Source: Listeria costaricensis
Lineage (GTDB): Bacteria > Bacillota > Bacilli > Lactobacillales > Listeriaceae
Assembly: GCF_900183385.1 (NCBI RefSeq)
Contig: NZ_FXUT01000007.1
Coordinates: forward strand, 62,001 to 126,000
Direction: 5' to 3'
Length of the DNA stretch: 64,000 nucleotides
In this document: positions 55,874-64,000 of the stretch, one piece after another
Numbering within the stretch: the stretch's first letter is position 1
Layout: each line of letters opens with the position of its first letter
Translations under genes and position numbers: made by a program
The notes under the pieces: model-generated
Database searches by the model: none
The model's input: the letters and a program-made list of their open reading frames with translations, nothing else
Told to the model about the DNA's origin: nothing

Positions 55874-56339
55874 TCATAACCAGCCATGCCACCCGCCCAT
55901 TTCATAAAATATAGTTGTGAAATCAAAATAATTAGTCGCTTGTTTGCTATTATCTAATTTAAGTTTTTCACTTTTTACTTTTACACCATACATATGATAG
56001 TCTTTATCGTAAGCTCTGGTTATTTTATTATTTTTTACCGTGAACTTAAAACTACAATTATATGCACCAGTGTACCAATATGCTTTATAATTCCCATTAC
56101 TTGCTCTTAATAGTGGTCGTCCATTACTACCAATGGTTGGCTCTTCAACAACTGGTGTAATTCCAATTGTCATTGTTTCTCCATTATCCAAAGTAACGTT
56201 CTCTTCCTGAGCTACTGGTGAACGTAAATCGAATGTTCCTTCAACTGATTCTGTATTAGCAATGGCAAGCTAATGCTATACTTGGTGGTAGTACACTAAC
56301 CGTTATACACGTGACCGCCAATAAAGATAACGCTTTCAA
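55874..56339 (-). pseudogene. Frameshifted small secreted protein (DUF5626-like)
   Basis: The mature part (ANTESVEGTFDLRSPVAQEE... to GGWHGWL, about 130 residues) is in frame from about 56265 to the stop at 55874. The matching signal peptide (KALSLLAVTCITVSVLPP, ending IALA) lies upstream from a TTG at 56339 in another frame that stops just after. One extra base near 56262-56275 separates them. No ATG is present at the 5' end either; only TTG. The body is rich in aromatic residues and resembles DUF5626 secreted proteins by impression only. Likely a decaying gene, or a sequence error. Confidence 0.6.
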
Positions 56340-56684
56340 AAATATTTTTCCCGTTTTTTCTCTCTCCCTTTTGTGTTTTTTATGAATTAAATATAACATA
56401 CTTGATAGATGTATAGTCAAAAAAGTAAGGAAAAGCTATTTTCTCGCACAGGAAATTAACATAAAAACTTTCCATCAGTATTTTGTAAATTAAAAAGATA
56501 TTTAAATACTTAAAATAACTTTTATTAGTATACATAATAGTCGCTTTTTGTTTTTATACATATTTTTATGCATGACGTTTTCTATTTAGACAAAAAAATT
56601 CACATCATAAACCATATATCAAAATTAAAGCAAAAAAACAAACAAAACTATCTTTACATTGTAAATTCAAATAGAATAAATATA
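56340..56684. other. AT-rich intergenic stretch without a recognised gene
   Basis: About 345 bases, strikingly AT-rich, with no supported open reading frame or ribosome-binding site, no strong hairpin and no direct repeat that I can see. Together with 55665-56339 it looks like an acquired and eroding segment between zwf and the GyrI-like gene. Confidence 0.5.
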
Positions 56685-56728
56685 CAAAAAAACCTGCAGA
56701 GCTTGTATTTCTACACTTTGTCTACAGG
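56685..56728 (-). terminator. Terminator of the GyrI-like gene
   Basis: Minus strand CCTGTAGA, 20-nt loop, TCTGCAGG, then seven T residues. Confidence 0.7.
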
Positions 56729-56753
56729 CTTTTTGTTGATTGGATAGACCTAC

Positions 56754-57173
56754 CTACTTTTCAAACACTGGAATATATAGAGTTAAACCTTTGTCACGGA
56801 AGTCTTCCAAGTTGAAATTGCCGCCAATGCCCACCTTTTCGCTTTGGGCAACTTCACCATAAGCTTGCCCGATGAATTGGTCGATCGCTGCGCGGTCTGT
56901 TTCCGTCGTTTCAAATTTAGCATAGAGACCTGCTGGGAATTCAAAAGTGGTGTCCCCTTCCCCATTTCCGGCTTTTGCCACCAGATAATACTGCTTGTCT
57001 TCAATATTGGTGTTGATGCCAACAAACGCTTTTTTATCTTCTGCATGTTTCGCAATTGCCGCCGCTTTGATCTCGCTCATTTTGCCTAAGCCTTCCTGCG
57101 GGTTGAATGCGGGAATTTCTACTTTACTTCCTGAAAAAACTTCTTGTGCGTGCTGAATCGTTTCAAATGACAT
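56754..57173 (-). CDS. GyrI-like effector-binding domain protein
   Basis: A 139-residue stand-alone effector-binding domain: FVGINTNIEDKQYYLVAKA and the FEFPAGLYAKFETTETDRAAIDQFIGQAYGEV block are typical of GyrI/AraC C-terminal-type small-molecule-binding proteins. The start at 57173 follows GGAGGG at 8 nt; the longer frame lacks a site. Divergent from a WYL regulator with a shared palindromic operator, so it is a likely target. Ligand unknown. Confidence 0.72.
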   Translation of the reverse strand: MSFETIQHAQEVFSGSKVEIPAFNPQEGLGKMSEIKAAAIAKHAEDKKAFVGINTNIEDKQYYLVAKAGNGEGDTTFEFPAGLYAKFETTETDRAAIDQFIGQAYGEVAQSEKVGIGGNFNLEDFRDKGLTLYIPVFEK

Positions 57174-57227
57174 ATCGTTTCCCTCCAAAATTAAATCGTT
57201 TTTTGTTATGCTATGACTATACCTTAT

Positions 57228-57255
57228 GAATGTTGACAACTGTCTGTCAGCATTC
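57228..57255. promoter_or_regulatory. Palindromic operator between the GyrI-like and WYL regulator genes
   Basis: GAATGTTGACA, 6-nt spacer, TGTCAGCATTC: 10 of 11 arm positions pair. It lies 21 nt before the regulator start codon and 55 nt before the divergent start, next to TATAGT on the minus strand. Confidence 0.7.
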
Positions 57256-57275
57256 CAAAATAAAGGAGCTTTTTT

Positions 57276-58196
57276 ATGAAAATTGAACGACTGATCGGCA
57301 TCGTCATGCTACTGCTTCAAAGAGAGCTTGTCAGTGCAGCGGAAATGGCCCGGATGTTCGAGGTCTCCAAGCGGACGATTTATCGCGATATTGAGACGCT
57401 TTCGATGGCTCGGATTCCGATTTATACACTTGCAGGGACAAAAGGTGGGATTGGGATTATGCCTACCTATAAAGTCGATAAAAAATTGTTGACTGTTGAT
57501 GATTTGACGGCCATCCTTACCAGTCTGGACGGCTTTGAACAGCTGCTTGCCTCTGCTGAAATTAAAAATACGCTGCGCAAGATTCGCAATATGCTGGGGG
57601 AAATTCCTGAAAGTGCTGCCCAGCCGATTTCACTGGACTTTTCGACGGTTGCCAGTAATAGCGACTTGAACCAGCTTGTCGAGCAGCTGCATTTGGCGAT
57701 CAAAAAAGAGCGACTGGTCACACTGGTTTATATTGATCGGAACGGCCGTGAAACAACGCGACAAGTGGAGCCTTATCATCTCCTTTTTCGGAATCGTTTT
57801 TGGTATCTTCAAGGGTACAGTCTGGATCGGGCGGACTTTCGGACATTTAAGCTGTCACGAATCATCCACTGGCAGGTGGAGAAAGCATCTTTTATACCGC
57901 GCCCCTTTGATAAGCGGCCTTTTTCGGCGGGATCGGAGCAGGCGGCTTTCTCCATGCAGGAAGTTAGGTTGATTGTGGACAAGATCGGTCGGGAGCAGAT
58001 TGTCGAACGGTTTGATCGTCCGGCGGTTGAAGCGCTCGATGATGGGGCGTTTCTTGTGACGCTTTCCCTGCCGAATCATGAAGCGGGTTACCGGTTTTTG
58101 CTGCAGCTTGGGACGCATGTGACACTCTTGAACGAGGATGATTTCTATGAGGGATTTCACGACTATCTGAATACCCTTTATCATAAATACCAGTAA
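57276..58196 (+). CDS. HTH/WYL-domain transcriptional regulator (YafY type)
   Basis: A 306-residue regulator: N-terminal winged helix (1-60, LLQRELVSAAEMARMFEVSKRTIYRDIETL), then a WYL sensor domain (about 130-200, ERLVTLVYIDRNGRETTRQVEPYHLLFRNRFWYLQGYSLDR) and a C-terminal WCX region. AAAGGAG precedes the ATG. The neighbouring palindrome suggests autoregulation and control of the GyrI-like gene. The ligand for the WYL domain is unknown. Confidence 0.85.
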   Translation: MKIERLIGIVMLLLQRELVSAAEMARMFEVSKRTIYRDIETLSMARIPIYTLAGTKGGIGIMPTYKVDKKLLTVDDLTAILTSLDGFEQLLASAEIKNTLRKIRNMLGEIPESAAQPISLDFSTVASNSDLNQLVEQLHLAIKKERLVTLVYIDRNGRETTRQVEPYHLLFRNRFWYLQGYSLDRADFRTFKLSRIIHWQVEKASFIPRPFDKRPFSAGSEQAAFSMQEVRLIVDKIGREQIVERFDRPAVEALDDGAFLVTLSLPNHEAGYRFLLQLGTHVTLLNEDDFYEGFHDYLNTLYHKYQ

Positions 58197-58304
58197 AATT
58201 TGTTTCCCGCTTCCGTTCTTTTTAAACCTGCTTGGCACTTTCTCGGCATAATGTGATTTTCATGTTACAATAAGCCTAAGAATGTTGTGAAAAGGAGAAG
58301 TCAT

Positions 58305-58739
58305 ATGGCTGAAAACATTGAAGATTATCTGGAACATGGCATGTATGGCAATCTTGAAGTGAATCCAGCTGAACAGAAAAAATATTTGGGCACTTTTCGG
58401 GAACGTGTGATTGTTGCCATGACGAGAGAAGAAGTGCTGGGTAAAAAGCTGCTTCCTTCTCTGGAAGAAAAAATCAAGGCACATCCGCAGGCTAAAATGC
58501 TGTTGAACGGTGAACTTGGCTATCCAAATTTGCGTCCCTATATCACGCTGGCGGAAACTTACAAGCTCCCATTTTCGATTGTCTCTCGTGAAACAGGTGA
58601 CACGGATATTTATCTCGTGCTTGCCAGTCAGTCCGAGGTCAATCAAAATGACATCCATCTGCATCCGCTTGAAAATACGGACACAAAGGATCCGGAACCA
58701 ACCCATTTACTTGATAAGATTAAAAAATTATTCGACTAA
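58305..58739 (+). CDS. YueI family protein (DUF1694)
   Basis: A 144-residue soluble protein with the YueI/DUF1694 pattern: DYLEHGMYGNLEVNPAEQKKYLGTFRERV, LNGELGYPNLRPYI, DIYLVLAS. AAAAGGAG lies 8 nt before ATG 58305, which is preferred over an upstream ATG. The fold resembles ribosomal L7Ae-like proteins according to family knowledge; the function is unknown. Confidence 0.83.
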   Translation: MAENIEDYLEHGMYGNLEVNPAEQKKYLGTFRERVIVAMTREEVLGKKLLPSLEEKIKAHPQAKMLLNGELGYPNLRPYITLAETYKLPFSIVSRETGDTDIYLVLASQSEVNQNDIHLHPLENTDTKDPEPTHLLDKIKKLFD

Positions 58740-58772
58740 AAAAAGCCGAAACAGTATCTAAGCTGTTTCGGC
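58738..58772 (-). terminator. Hairpin between yueI and a small gene, terminator on the minus strand
   Basis: GCCGAAACAG (58745-58754) with CTGTTTCGGC (58763-58772). Seven T residues follow on the minus strand; on the plus strand the tail is only ATGCTATTTC, so read-through to the small gene at 58802 is possible. Confidence 0.7.
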
Positions 58773-58801
58773 ATGCTATTTCTTGAATGGAGGCTCTTCT
58801 T

Positions 58802-58942
58802 ATGCTACATACAATCGTTATATCTTTGGCGATACTGATGCTTTTGCAAACTTTGTATTTCTTTATTCGCCGGAATGTCAACATGGGCGTCATGTGTTTA
58901 CTGATTACGGCAGCACTTTTTTTAATCTCGACGATTGGTTAG
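58802..58942 (+). CDS. 46-residue two-span membrane protein
   Basis: ATG 58802 to TAG 58942 encodes MLHTIVISLAILMLLQTLYF..., two hydrophobic segments (about 3-21 and 28-45) separated by RRNVN. GGAGG lies 8 nt before the ATG. It begins 30 nt after the yueI hairpin and its last 21 bases overlap the end of the convergent DUF6884-like gene. No family is recognised; the strong ribosome-binding site and clean hairpin topology argue that it is real. Confidence 0.6.
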   Translation: MLHTIVISLAILMLLQTLYFFIRRNVNMGVMCLLITAALFLISTIG

Positions 58943-59392
58943 CGGTTGATTCGTTTCAACTGCTTTTTTTAATGCCTGCTGCATAAAACCGATCCCGCCC
59001 CGGCCGACAAGCGGTTCTTCGATTCGTACCGTCTCGCCCATAATGGACCTGCAAAGCGGACCATACTTCACACCGCCGAGCAGTATGACGGTTTCTTTAG
59101 AAGAAGGGGCTACTTTTCCCCATTGGTATTGAAGGGTTTTTAAATCAATCGTGGCGCTCGTAGTCCCCTTTTTTGTAAAACGAACGTCATAAGGGCCCGC
59201 CACTAGGTCGTTCGGCTGCAGAAAACCGTATTTTGGTGAAAGAATCAGATATCCCGCGCTACCTGCGAACTGCTCTGCATAAGCTCTGGCCAGGCGGTGA
59301 AAGGTTCCCATGTAGGCTTCCCTTGCAGGAACAGCACCTGCTTCGGGGGCTTTATCCCAGATTTTCGGCTTACCGGAGGGCACAATCATCAT
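58922..59392 (-). CDS. DUF6884-like protein
   Basis: A 156-residue soluble protein: starts IVPSGKPKIWDKAP, then GAVPAREAYMGTFHRLARAYAE and YLILSPKYGFLQPNDLVAGPYDVRF, a pattern found in DUF6884/YaaA-like uncharacterised proteins. It overlaps the GNAT gene by 23 nt and is translated after it. Function unknown. Confidence 0.7.
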   Translation of the reverse strand: MMIVPSGKPKIWDKAPEAGAVPAREAYMGTFHRLARAYAEQFAGSAGYLILSPKYGFLQPNDLVAGPYDVRFTKKGTTSATIDLKTLQYQWGKVAPSSKETVILLGGVKYGPLCRSIMGETVRIEEPLVGRGGIGFMQQALKKAVETNQPLTNRRD

Positions 59393-59924
59393 GTGCTTTC
59401 ACCTCGTCTTTTGGGAGCTCCCACATCATGATGGTTCCGCCGATTTCATGTGTGTCCTCTTCTGTTAAATAGGAAAAACCCGTGTGGCGCAAGACTTGGA
59501 TGGAGGCCTGATTGTTATTATAGCAGCGCGCAAAAATCCGCGTGATGACGGGTTCGGTTTTCAGCCAGTAGATCATTTCTGTGAGTGCTTCGGTCATGTA
59601 GCCGCGGTTTTGGTAAGCTTCGACAATGCTGTAACCCAGTTCGATCTCCCCTGTCGCATCTGGATCCCCTTGTCCGCCGATTTCTCCAATTACTTTATTT
59701 TCTTCTTTTAAAACGACAAGTCGTGTCCATTTCGTCATCTCAGGGTTCTTTTTAACGTTTTCCAAAACATAGGGCAGGTAGAAGAAAAAATCAATTCCCG
59801 GCCAGTCGCGCGACACTTGATAGCCGGTTGCCCGTTCCAACTCATCAACCCCGGAAATCGTCGCTTGAATCATTTCATATGTGTATTCAATTAACCGTAA
59901 TCTTTCGGTTTCTAAAATTCTCAT
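59370..59924 (-). CDS. GNAT N-acetyltransferase (RimJ/RimL type)
   Basis: A 184-residue acetyltransferase: ETERLRLIEYT start, acetyl-CoA motif region ELGYSIVEAYQNRGYMTEAL and the C-terminal NNQASIQVLRHTGFSYL, typical of RimJ/RimL-like enzymes that modify protein N-termini or small amines. First gene of a pair with the DUF6884-like gene. Acceptor unknown. Confidence 0.85.
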   Translation of the reverse strand: MRILETERLRLIEYTYEMIQATISGVDELERATGYQVSRDWPGIDFFFYLPYVLENVKKNPEMTKWTRLVVLKEENKVIGEIGGQGDPDATGEIELGYSIVEAYQNRGYMTEALTEMIYWLKTEPVITRIFARCYNNNQASIQVLRHTGFSYLTEEDTHEIGGTIMMWELPKDEVKAHDDCALR

Positions 59925-60055
59925 CTCAAGCCCTGACTTTCCTTAGTTTTAATAAGTTTAATTTAGCAGAAAAGAGCCCTTTTTGGCAACTAATCAAGTA
60001 GCTTTCACCGATTTTCCCAATGCTTTTTATCAGATAATTTCTTTTTGAAAATAAA

Positions 60056-60070
60056 TTTTTTCAGAAAATA
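60056..60070. promoter_or_regulatory. Possible CodY motif upstream of the ilv operon
   Basis: TTTTTTCAGAAAATA matches the CodY consensus AATTTTCWGAAAATT at 12 of 15 positions. It lies about 130 nt before the -35, which is far for direct repression. CodY control of ilv is known in Listeria. Confidence 0.35.
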
Positions 60071-60201
60071 TTTCTTTGAATCGTTTTGTGTATTCGCTTT
60101 CATTGAGCTTGTCAGTCAATTATATGACCAGGTGCTAAAAACAGCTTATTATCAAATTTGGATGAATTGTCCAAAATGACGGAAAACTTTAAAAATAGCA
60201 G

Positions 60202-60230
60202 TTGACAGATGATCGAAAGACCGTTATATT
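60202..60230 (+). promoter_or_regulatory. ilv operon promoter
   Basis: TTGACA, 17-nt spacer, TATATT. Transcription would begin near 60237, about 85 nt before the leader peptide and 335 nt before ilvD. The rest of the 59925-60201 gap holds no gene. Confidence 0.85.
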
Positions 60231-60321
60231 TAATAATAACATCACACCACTTGAAGGATTTAACGCTTTGGTGTATGAAATCAAACTAATAGAATCCGAT
60301 TTTTAAAAGGAGCTAATGACC

Positions 60322-60369
60322 ATGAAAACCATCCATTTTAATGCCGTCATTACAATTTTATTAAGGTAA
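60322..60369 (+). CDS. Branched-chain amino acid leader peptide
   Basis: ATG 60322 to TAA 60369 encodes MKTIHFNAVITILLR, with six Ile/Val/Leu codons among fifteen, five of them within residues 9-14. AAAAGGAG is 9 nt upstream; an ATG at 60316 is in frame but too close to it. Ribosome stalling at these codons when charged Ile, Leu or Val tRNA is scarce would control the downstream attenuator. The layout matches the ribosome-mediated Rli60 attenuator of the L. monocytogenes ilv operon. Confidence 0.85.
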   Translation: MKTIHFNAVITILLR

Positions 60370-60476
60370 CAGGACTCGCTTAGCTGTAATTTTCTTACAG
60401 TGTCTGAGTCCTGTTTCAAATGGGATTCTTTCACAAGCATCCCATTTTTGTTTATTCAAAAGTGGGATGCTTTTTC
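60368..60476 (+). terminator. ilv attenuator with alternative hairpins
   Basis: Three structures follow the leader peptide: H1 with AACAGGACTC (60368-60377)/GAGTCCTGTT (60406-60415) and inner CTGTAA/TTACAG; H2, AAATGGGAT (60418-60426) with ATCCCATTT (60439-60447); H3, the terminator, AGCATCCCATTTT (60436-60448) with AAAAGTGGGATGCT (60458-60471) and a T-run. H2 and H3 share 60439-60447 and exclude each other. Confidence 0.85.
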
Positions 60477-60572
60477 TTTATCCAAGAATGAACAGACGAT
60501 TGCCGTTCTATTTGACATTTTCTAAATATTCAGGTTCGGCGCACTATTTAAACGAAGGAATGGGGTTATGAT

Positions 60573-62264
60573 ATGAGAAGTGATAAGATCAAAAAAGGTG
60601 TGGATCAGGCACCGGCTAGAAGCCTACTGCATGCAACCGGACAATTAAAGAGTCCCGGCGATATGAATAAACCTTTTATCGCCATTTGTAATTCTTATAT
60701 CGACATCGTTCCAGGGCATGTTCATTTGCGTGAGCTGGCAGATGTGGCAAAGGAAGCCATTCGCGAAGCTGGCGGGATTCCTTTTGAATTTAATACGATC
60801 GGTGTGGATGACGGGATTGCGATGGGACATATTGGCATGCGGTACTCCCTGCCAAGTCGTGAAATCATTGCCGATGCTGCGGAGACGGTCATCAATGCGC
60901 ACTGGTTCGACGGCGTGTTTTATATTCCGAATTGTGACAAAATCACACCTGGCATGCTACTTGCCTCGGTTCGGACGAATGTGCCGGCCATCTTCTGCTC
61001 TGGCGGTCCGATGAAGGCCGGACTTTCTGCTACCGGCAAAGCTTTGACGCTCTCATCCATGTTTGAAGCGGTTGGAGCATTTAAGGAAGGCTCGATCAGC
61101 CAATCAGAATTTTTGGATTTGGAAGCCAACGCCTGCCCGACTTGCGGCTCCTGTGCCGGCATGTTTACCGCCAACTCGATGAACTGCCTGATGGAAATTC
61201 TCGGTGTGGCACTTCCTGGAAACGGGACAACACTGGCTGTTTCAGAGGATCGGCGCGAATTGATTCGGAAATCCGCCTTCCACTTGATGGATTTGGTTAA
61301 AAAAGATATTCGACCGCGCGATATTATTACAAAAGATGCAATTGATGATGCGTTTGCTCTCGATATGGCGATGGGCGGCTCGACAAATACCGTTCTGCAC
61401 ACGCTCGCACTGGCAAATGAAGCTGGGATTGATTATGAGCTGGAACGCATCAACGAAATTGCAGCTCGCGTGCCTTACTTATCCAAAATCGCCCCTTCTT
61501 CTGCTTATTCGATGCATGATGTCCATGAAGCTGGCGGCGTCTCGGCGATTGTGAAAGAACTGGTCGAGCTTGGTGATGCCATCCATCCCGACCGAATCAC
61601 TGTTACTGGGAAAACGATTCGTGAAAACGTGGCAGATGCGTCGATTAAAAATGAACAAGTGATTCATCCAAAAGAAGCCCCTTACAGTCCAGTCGGCGGT
61701 TTGTCGATCCTTTTCGGCAATATTGCCCCCAAAGGCGCGGCCATCAAAGTCGGCGGTGTGGATCCATCCATTCAGGTTTTCAAAGGGAAAGCAATCTGTT
61801 TCAGCTCCCATGATGAAGCGGTTGAAGCCATCGACAACCATACCGTTCGCGAGGGACATGTGGTCGTGATTCGTTATGAGGGACCAAAAGGCGGACCGGG
61901 CATGCCGGAAATGCTGGCCCCGACTTCCAGTATTGTGGGGCGCGGACTTGGTAAAGATGTGGCACTGATCACGGATGGCCGTTTTTCCGGGGCCACACGC
62001 GGGATTGCGGTTGGGCACATTTCACCCGAAGCGGCTGCCGGCGGACCCATCGGCCTGATTGAAGATGGGGATATCATCACGATCGACCTGCCGAACCGTA
62101 CGCTAAATGTTGAGGTGCCAGATGAAGTCCTTGCCGAGCGCAGACTGAAACTGCCAAAATTCAAAGCAAAGGTCAAAACGGGCTATTTGGCCAGATATAC
62201 GGCCCTAGTTACAAGCGCACATACTGGCGGTGTCATGCAGATTCCAGAAGATTTGATCGACTAA
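60573..62264 (+). CDS. ilvD: Dihydroxy-acid dehydratase
   Basis: Iron-sulfur dehydratase common to valine, isoleucine and leucine synthesis. The 563-residue protein has [12 protein letters not shown] with the first cluster cysteine, [19 protein letters not shown] with the second pair, and the C-terminal [22 protein letters not shown]. All cluster cysteines are present and length is normal. First structural gene after the attenuator; 16 nt before ilvB. Confidence 0.96.
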   Translation: MRSDKIKKGVDQAPARSLLHATGQLKSPGDMNKPFIAICNSYIDIVPGHVHLRELADVAKEAIREAGGIPFEFNTIGVDDGIAMGHIGMRYSLPSREIIADAAETVINAHWFDGVFYIPNCDKITPGMLLASVRTNVPAIFCSGGPMKAGLSATGKALTLSSMFEAVGAFKEGSISQSEFLDLEANACPTCGSCAGMFTANSMNCLMEILGVALPGNGTTLAVSEDRRELIRKSAFHLMDLVKKDIRPRDIITKDAIDDAFALDMAMGGSTNTVLHTLALANEAGIDYELERINEIAARVPYLSKIAPSSAYSMHDVHEAGGVSAIVKELVELGDAIHPDRITVTGKTIRENVADASIKNEQVIHPKEAPYSPVGGLSILFGNIAPKGAAIKVGGVDPSIQVFKGKAICFSSHDEAVEAIDNHTVREGHVVVIRYEGPKGGPGMPEMLAPTSSIVGRGLGKDVALITDGRFSGATRGIAVGHISPEAAAGGPIGLIEDGDIITIDLPNRTLNVEVPDEVLAERRLKLPKFKAKVKTGYLARYTALVTSAHTGGVMQIPEDLID

Positions 62265-62280
62265 AGACGAGGTGATGAAA

Positions 62281-63987
62281 ATGGTGACAAAAACGAGCAA
62301 GGAAAATGAAGCAAAAAGTGGCGCTGAACTTTTGATCGACTCGCTTCACAAGCAGCATGTTGAGATGATTTTTGGCTATCCGGGCGGTGCGGTTCTTCCG
62401 CTTTACGATGCTTTCTATGATTGCGATATTCCCCACATTTTGACCAGACATGAACAAGGCGCGGTACATGCGGCAGAAGGTTATGCACGCGTGACAGGAA
62501 AACCCGGCGTTGTCGTGGTTACAAGCGGACCGGGCGCGACCAATGTTCTGACGGGGATTGCAGATGCGATGAGCGACTCGATCCCACTGGTTGTTTTTAC
62601 GGGGCAAGTCCATACGCCGGGCATTGGGAAGGACGCTTTTCAAGAAGCCGATATGATTGGCTTGACCATTCCGATCACTAAATACAATTATCAAGTGCGA
62701 GACGTTCGTGACTTGCCTCGCATCATCAACGAAGCCTTTCATATCGCCAGCACGGGGCGGAAAGGACCCGTTGTCATCGATTTGCCAAAAGATATGGGCA
62801 TCGCCGAAACCGATCAGGTTAAAGCAGATACAATTGATCTGCCCGGCTATCAACCTACCTACACACCCAATCCGCTGCAGATTGAAAAATTGATGACCGC
62901 CCTTTCGCGAGCCAGCAAACCCTTGATTTTGGCTGGTGCCGGTGTCAATCATTCCCGTTCGACAAGTGAATTGTTGGAATTTGCAGAACGTTATCAGTTG
63001 CCTGTTGTGAATACACTACTCGGCTTGGGTAGCTTTCCGAATGAACATGAGCTGTTTCTCGGCATGGGCGGCATGCACGGTTCCTACGCTGCCAATATGG
63101 CTCTGACCGACTGCGACCTCTTGATCAATTTTGGTTCCCGATTTGATGACCGGCTTGCCAGTGCACCAAAAGAATTTGCCACAAAAGCGACGATTGCCCA
63201 TATCGATATTGATCCGGCGGAAATCGGCAAGGTCATTCCAACTGATATCCCGATTGTAGCAGACATTGGCGAGACACTCCGCGCCATGCTTCTTGTCCAG
63301 CTCGAAGAAAATCCCGATACCTCGCATTGGTATAAACTCAATTTGACGCGAAAAAATCGGCACCCTTTTTCCTATGATCGCTCGTCTAAACTTTCGATTA
63401 AACCGCAGAAAGTCATTGAAATCATTGGAGAATTGACTGGCGGTGAAGCTTTGGTGGCAACCGATGTCGGACAGCATCAAATGTGGGTCGCCCAGTTTTA
63501 TCCTTTCCAGTATGACCATCAGATTATTACAAGCGGCGGGCTCGGTACGATGGGCTTTGGCTTTCCGGCAGCAATTGGCGCCTCGCTTGCTTTTCCAAAG
63601 AAAACGGTTGTCTGCTTTGTGGGCGATGGCGGTTTCCAAATGACGAATCAAGAGCTGGCGATTTTAAACGAATATGGCATCAATGTCAAAGTGATTATTT
63701 TGAATAATGCCTCTCTCGGGATGGTACGGCAGTGGCAGGAAAAATTCCACAATGAACGCTACTCCCATTCCCTTTTCCAGACACAGCCTGATTTTGTTAA
63801 ATTGGCTGCGGCATATGGTGTTAAAGGCTTTTGTTTGACGAATCCGGATACGCTTGAAAAGGATTTGAAGAAAATCTTTATGGAACCCGGTTCAGCTGTC
63901 GTGGATGTGCATATCGCCAAAGACGAACTCGTGCTGCCAATGGTCCCAAGCGGCAAACCGAATCACCAAATGGAAGGAGTCGAATGA
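62281..63987 (+). CDS. ilvB: Acetolactate synthase large (catalytic) subunit
   Basis: TPP-dependent first common step of branched-chain amino acid synthesis. The 568-residue protein has [28 protein letters not shown] with the catalytic Glu, the FAD/linker region, and the TPP motif [14 protein letters not shown]...NN. GAGGTGA lies 6 nt before ATG 62281; nearby GTG 62272 and ATG 62275 overlap that site. One base separates its stop from ilvN. Confidence 0.95.
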   Translation: MVTKTSKENEAKSGAELLIDSLHKQHVEMIFGYPGGAVLPLYDAFYDCDIPHILTRHEQGAVHAAEGYARVTGKPGVVVVTSGPGATNVLTGIADAMSDSIPLVVFTGQVHTPGIGKDAFQEADMIGLTIPITKYNYQVRDVRDLPRIINEAFHIASTGRKGPVVIDLPKDMGIAETDQVKADTIDLPGYQPTYTPNPLQIEKLMTALSRASKPLILAGAGVNHSRSTSELLEFAERYQLPVVNTLLGLGSFPNEHELFLGMGGMHGSYAANMALTDCDLLINFGSRFDDRLASAPKEFATKATIAHIDIDPAEIGKVIPTDIPIVADIGETLRAMLLVQLEENPDTSHWYKLNLTRKNRHPFSYDRSSKLSIKPQKVIEIIGELTGGEALVATDVGQHQMWVAQFYPFQYDHQIITSGGLGTMGFGFPAAIGASLAFPKKTVVCFVGDGGFQMTNQELAILNEYGINVKVIILNNASLGMVRQWQEKFHNERYSHSLFQTQPDFVKLAAAYGVKGFCLTNPDTLEKDLKKIFMEPGSAVVDVHIAKDELVLPMVPSGKPNHQMEGVE

Positions 63988-63988
63988 T

Positions 63989-64000
63989 ATGCGCCGAATC
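63989..64000 (+). CDS. ilvN: Acetolactate synthase small subunit, first four codons
   Basis: ATG 63989 with AAGGAG 9-14 nt upstream encodes MRRI before the window ends. The position just after ilvB and the start MRRI fit the regulatory ACT-domain subunit (ilvN/ilvH). Confidence 0.75.

Noticed and set aside
60368-60476. T-box riboswitch upstream of ilvD
   Set aside because: No T-box sequence or specifier-loop architecture; a leader peptide rich in Ile, Val and Leu codons is present instead.
1-64000. CRISPR array or cas genes
   Set aside because: No regularly spaced direct repeats and no Cas-like proteins were seen on either strand.

Overview
The window is a low-GC Firmicutes chromosome segment whose gene order closely follows the Listeria monocytogenes stretch from cca/mgsA/dapB to ilvD/ilvB. 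The shared blocks are the c-di-GMP operon, the aro operon, men/hep genes, rpsA-cmk, recQ, ribU, resDE, scpAB, lysA, deoB, xerD, fur, fhuC, telA, dinB, rnz, zwf and ilv. Base composition looks higher in GC than in L. monocytogenes, so a Listeria sensu lato species or another Listeriaceae member is likelier. This placement rests on synteny and protein recognition from memory, not on a search.

Layout. 1-5.3 kb: tRNA maturation (cca, partial), mgsA, dapB, a MazG-like pyrophosphohydrolase, a YitT membrane protein, a DAO-type oxidoreductase and a cysteine-free uracil-DNA glycosylase. 5.4-9.6 kb: a four-gene c-di-GMP operon (two membrane GGDEF cyclases, a GH8-like secreted protein, an EAL phosphodiesterase). 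9.6-14.4 kb: a Crp/PrfA-like regulator, a serine hydrolase, a YhiN flavoprotein, a YugP peptidase and a DUF1405 protein. 14.4-22.6 kb: ypiB, ypiA and the operon aroC-aroB-aroH-hisC-tyrA-aroA, with hisC frameshifted. 22.7-26.4 kb: ndk, hepT, menG, hepS (menaquinone) and folE. 26.6-33.8 kb: tRNA-Asp, tRNA-Glu, rpsA, cmk, ansA, a LysM protein, recQ, ypbB and ferredoxin. 33.8-44.6 kb: FMN-riboswitch-controlled ribU, a thioesterase, resE/resD, rluB/scpB/scpA, lysA, punA, deoB and xerD. 44.7-50.1 kb: fur with a PerR-type box, a Fur box driving fhuC and a ferredoxin-NADP reductase, nudF, xpaC and telA. 50.2-60 kb is more accessory: an AT-rich orphan SUKH immunity gene, LexA-box dinB, an SDR, rnz, zwf, a decayed secreted protein next to a 50-residue membrane protein, a GyrI-like/WYL regulator pair sharing a palindromic operator, yueI, a 46-residue membrane protein, a DUF6884-like protein and a GNAT. 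60-64 kb: the ilv operon behind a ribosome-mediated attenuator.

The most unusual signal is a pair of 55-bp elements at 9551-9605 and 11559-11613. Each has IS3-like ends (TG...CA with a C-run/AAAA core), each is flanked by a 3-bp direct repeat (GCA; TTT), and each sits in the loop of a bidirectional terminator between convergent genes. Removing the element plus one repeat restores a compact terminator hairpin in both cases. They look like minimal IS3-derived mobile elements that target terminator loops.

Other points of interest are the frameshifted hisC inside an otherwise intact operon, an orphan FhuC ATPase without its permease, two GGDEF proteins lacking the RxxD inhibitory site, several near-perfect operators, and two small membrane-protein genes of 46 and 50 codons.
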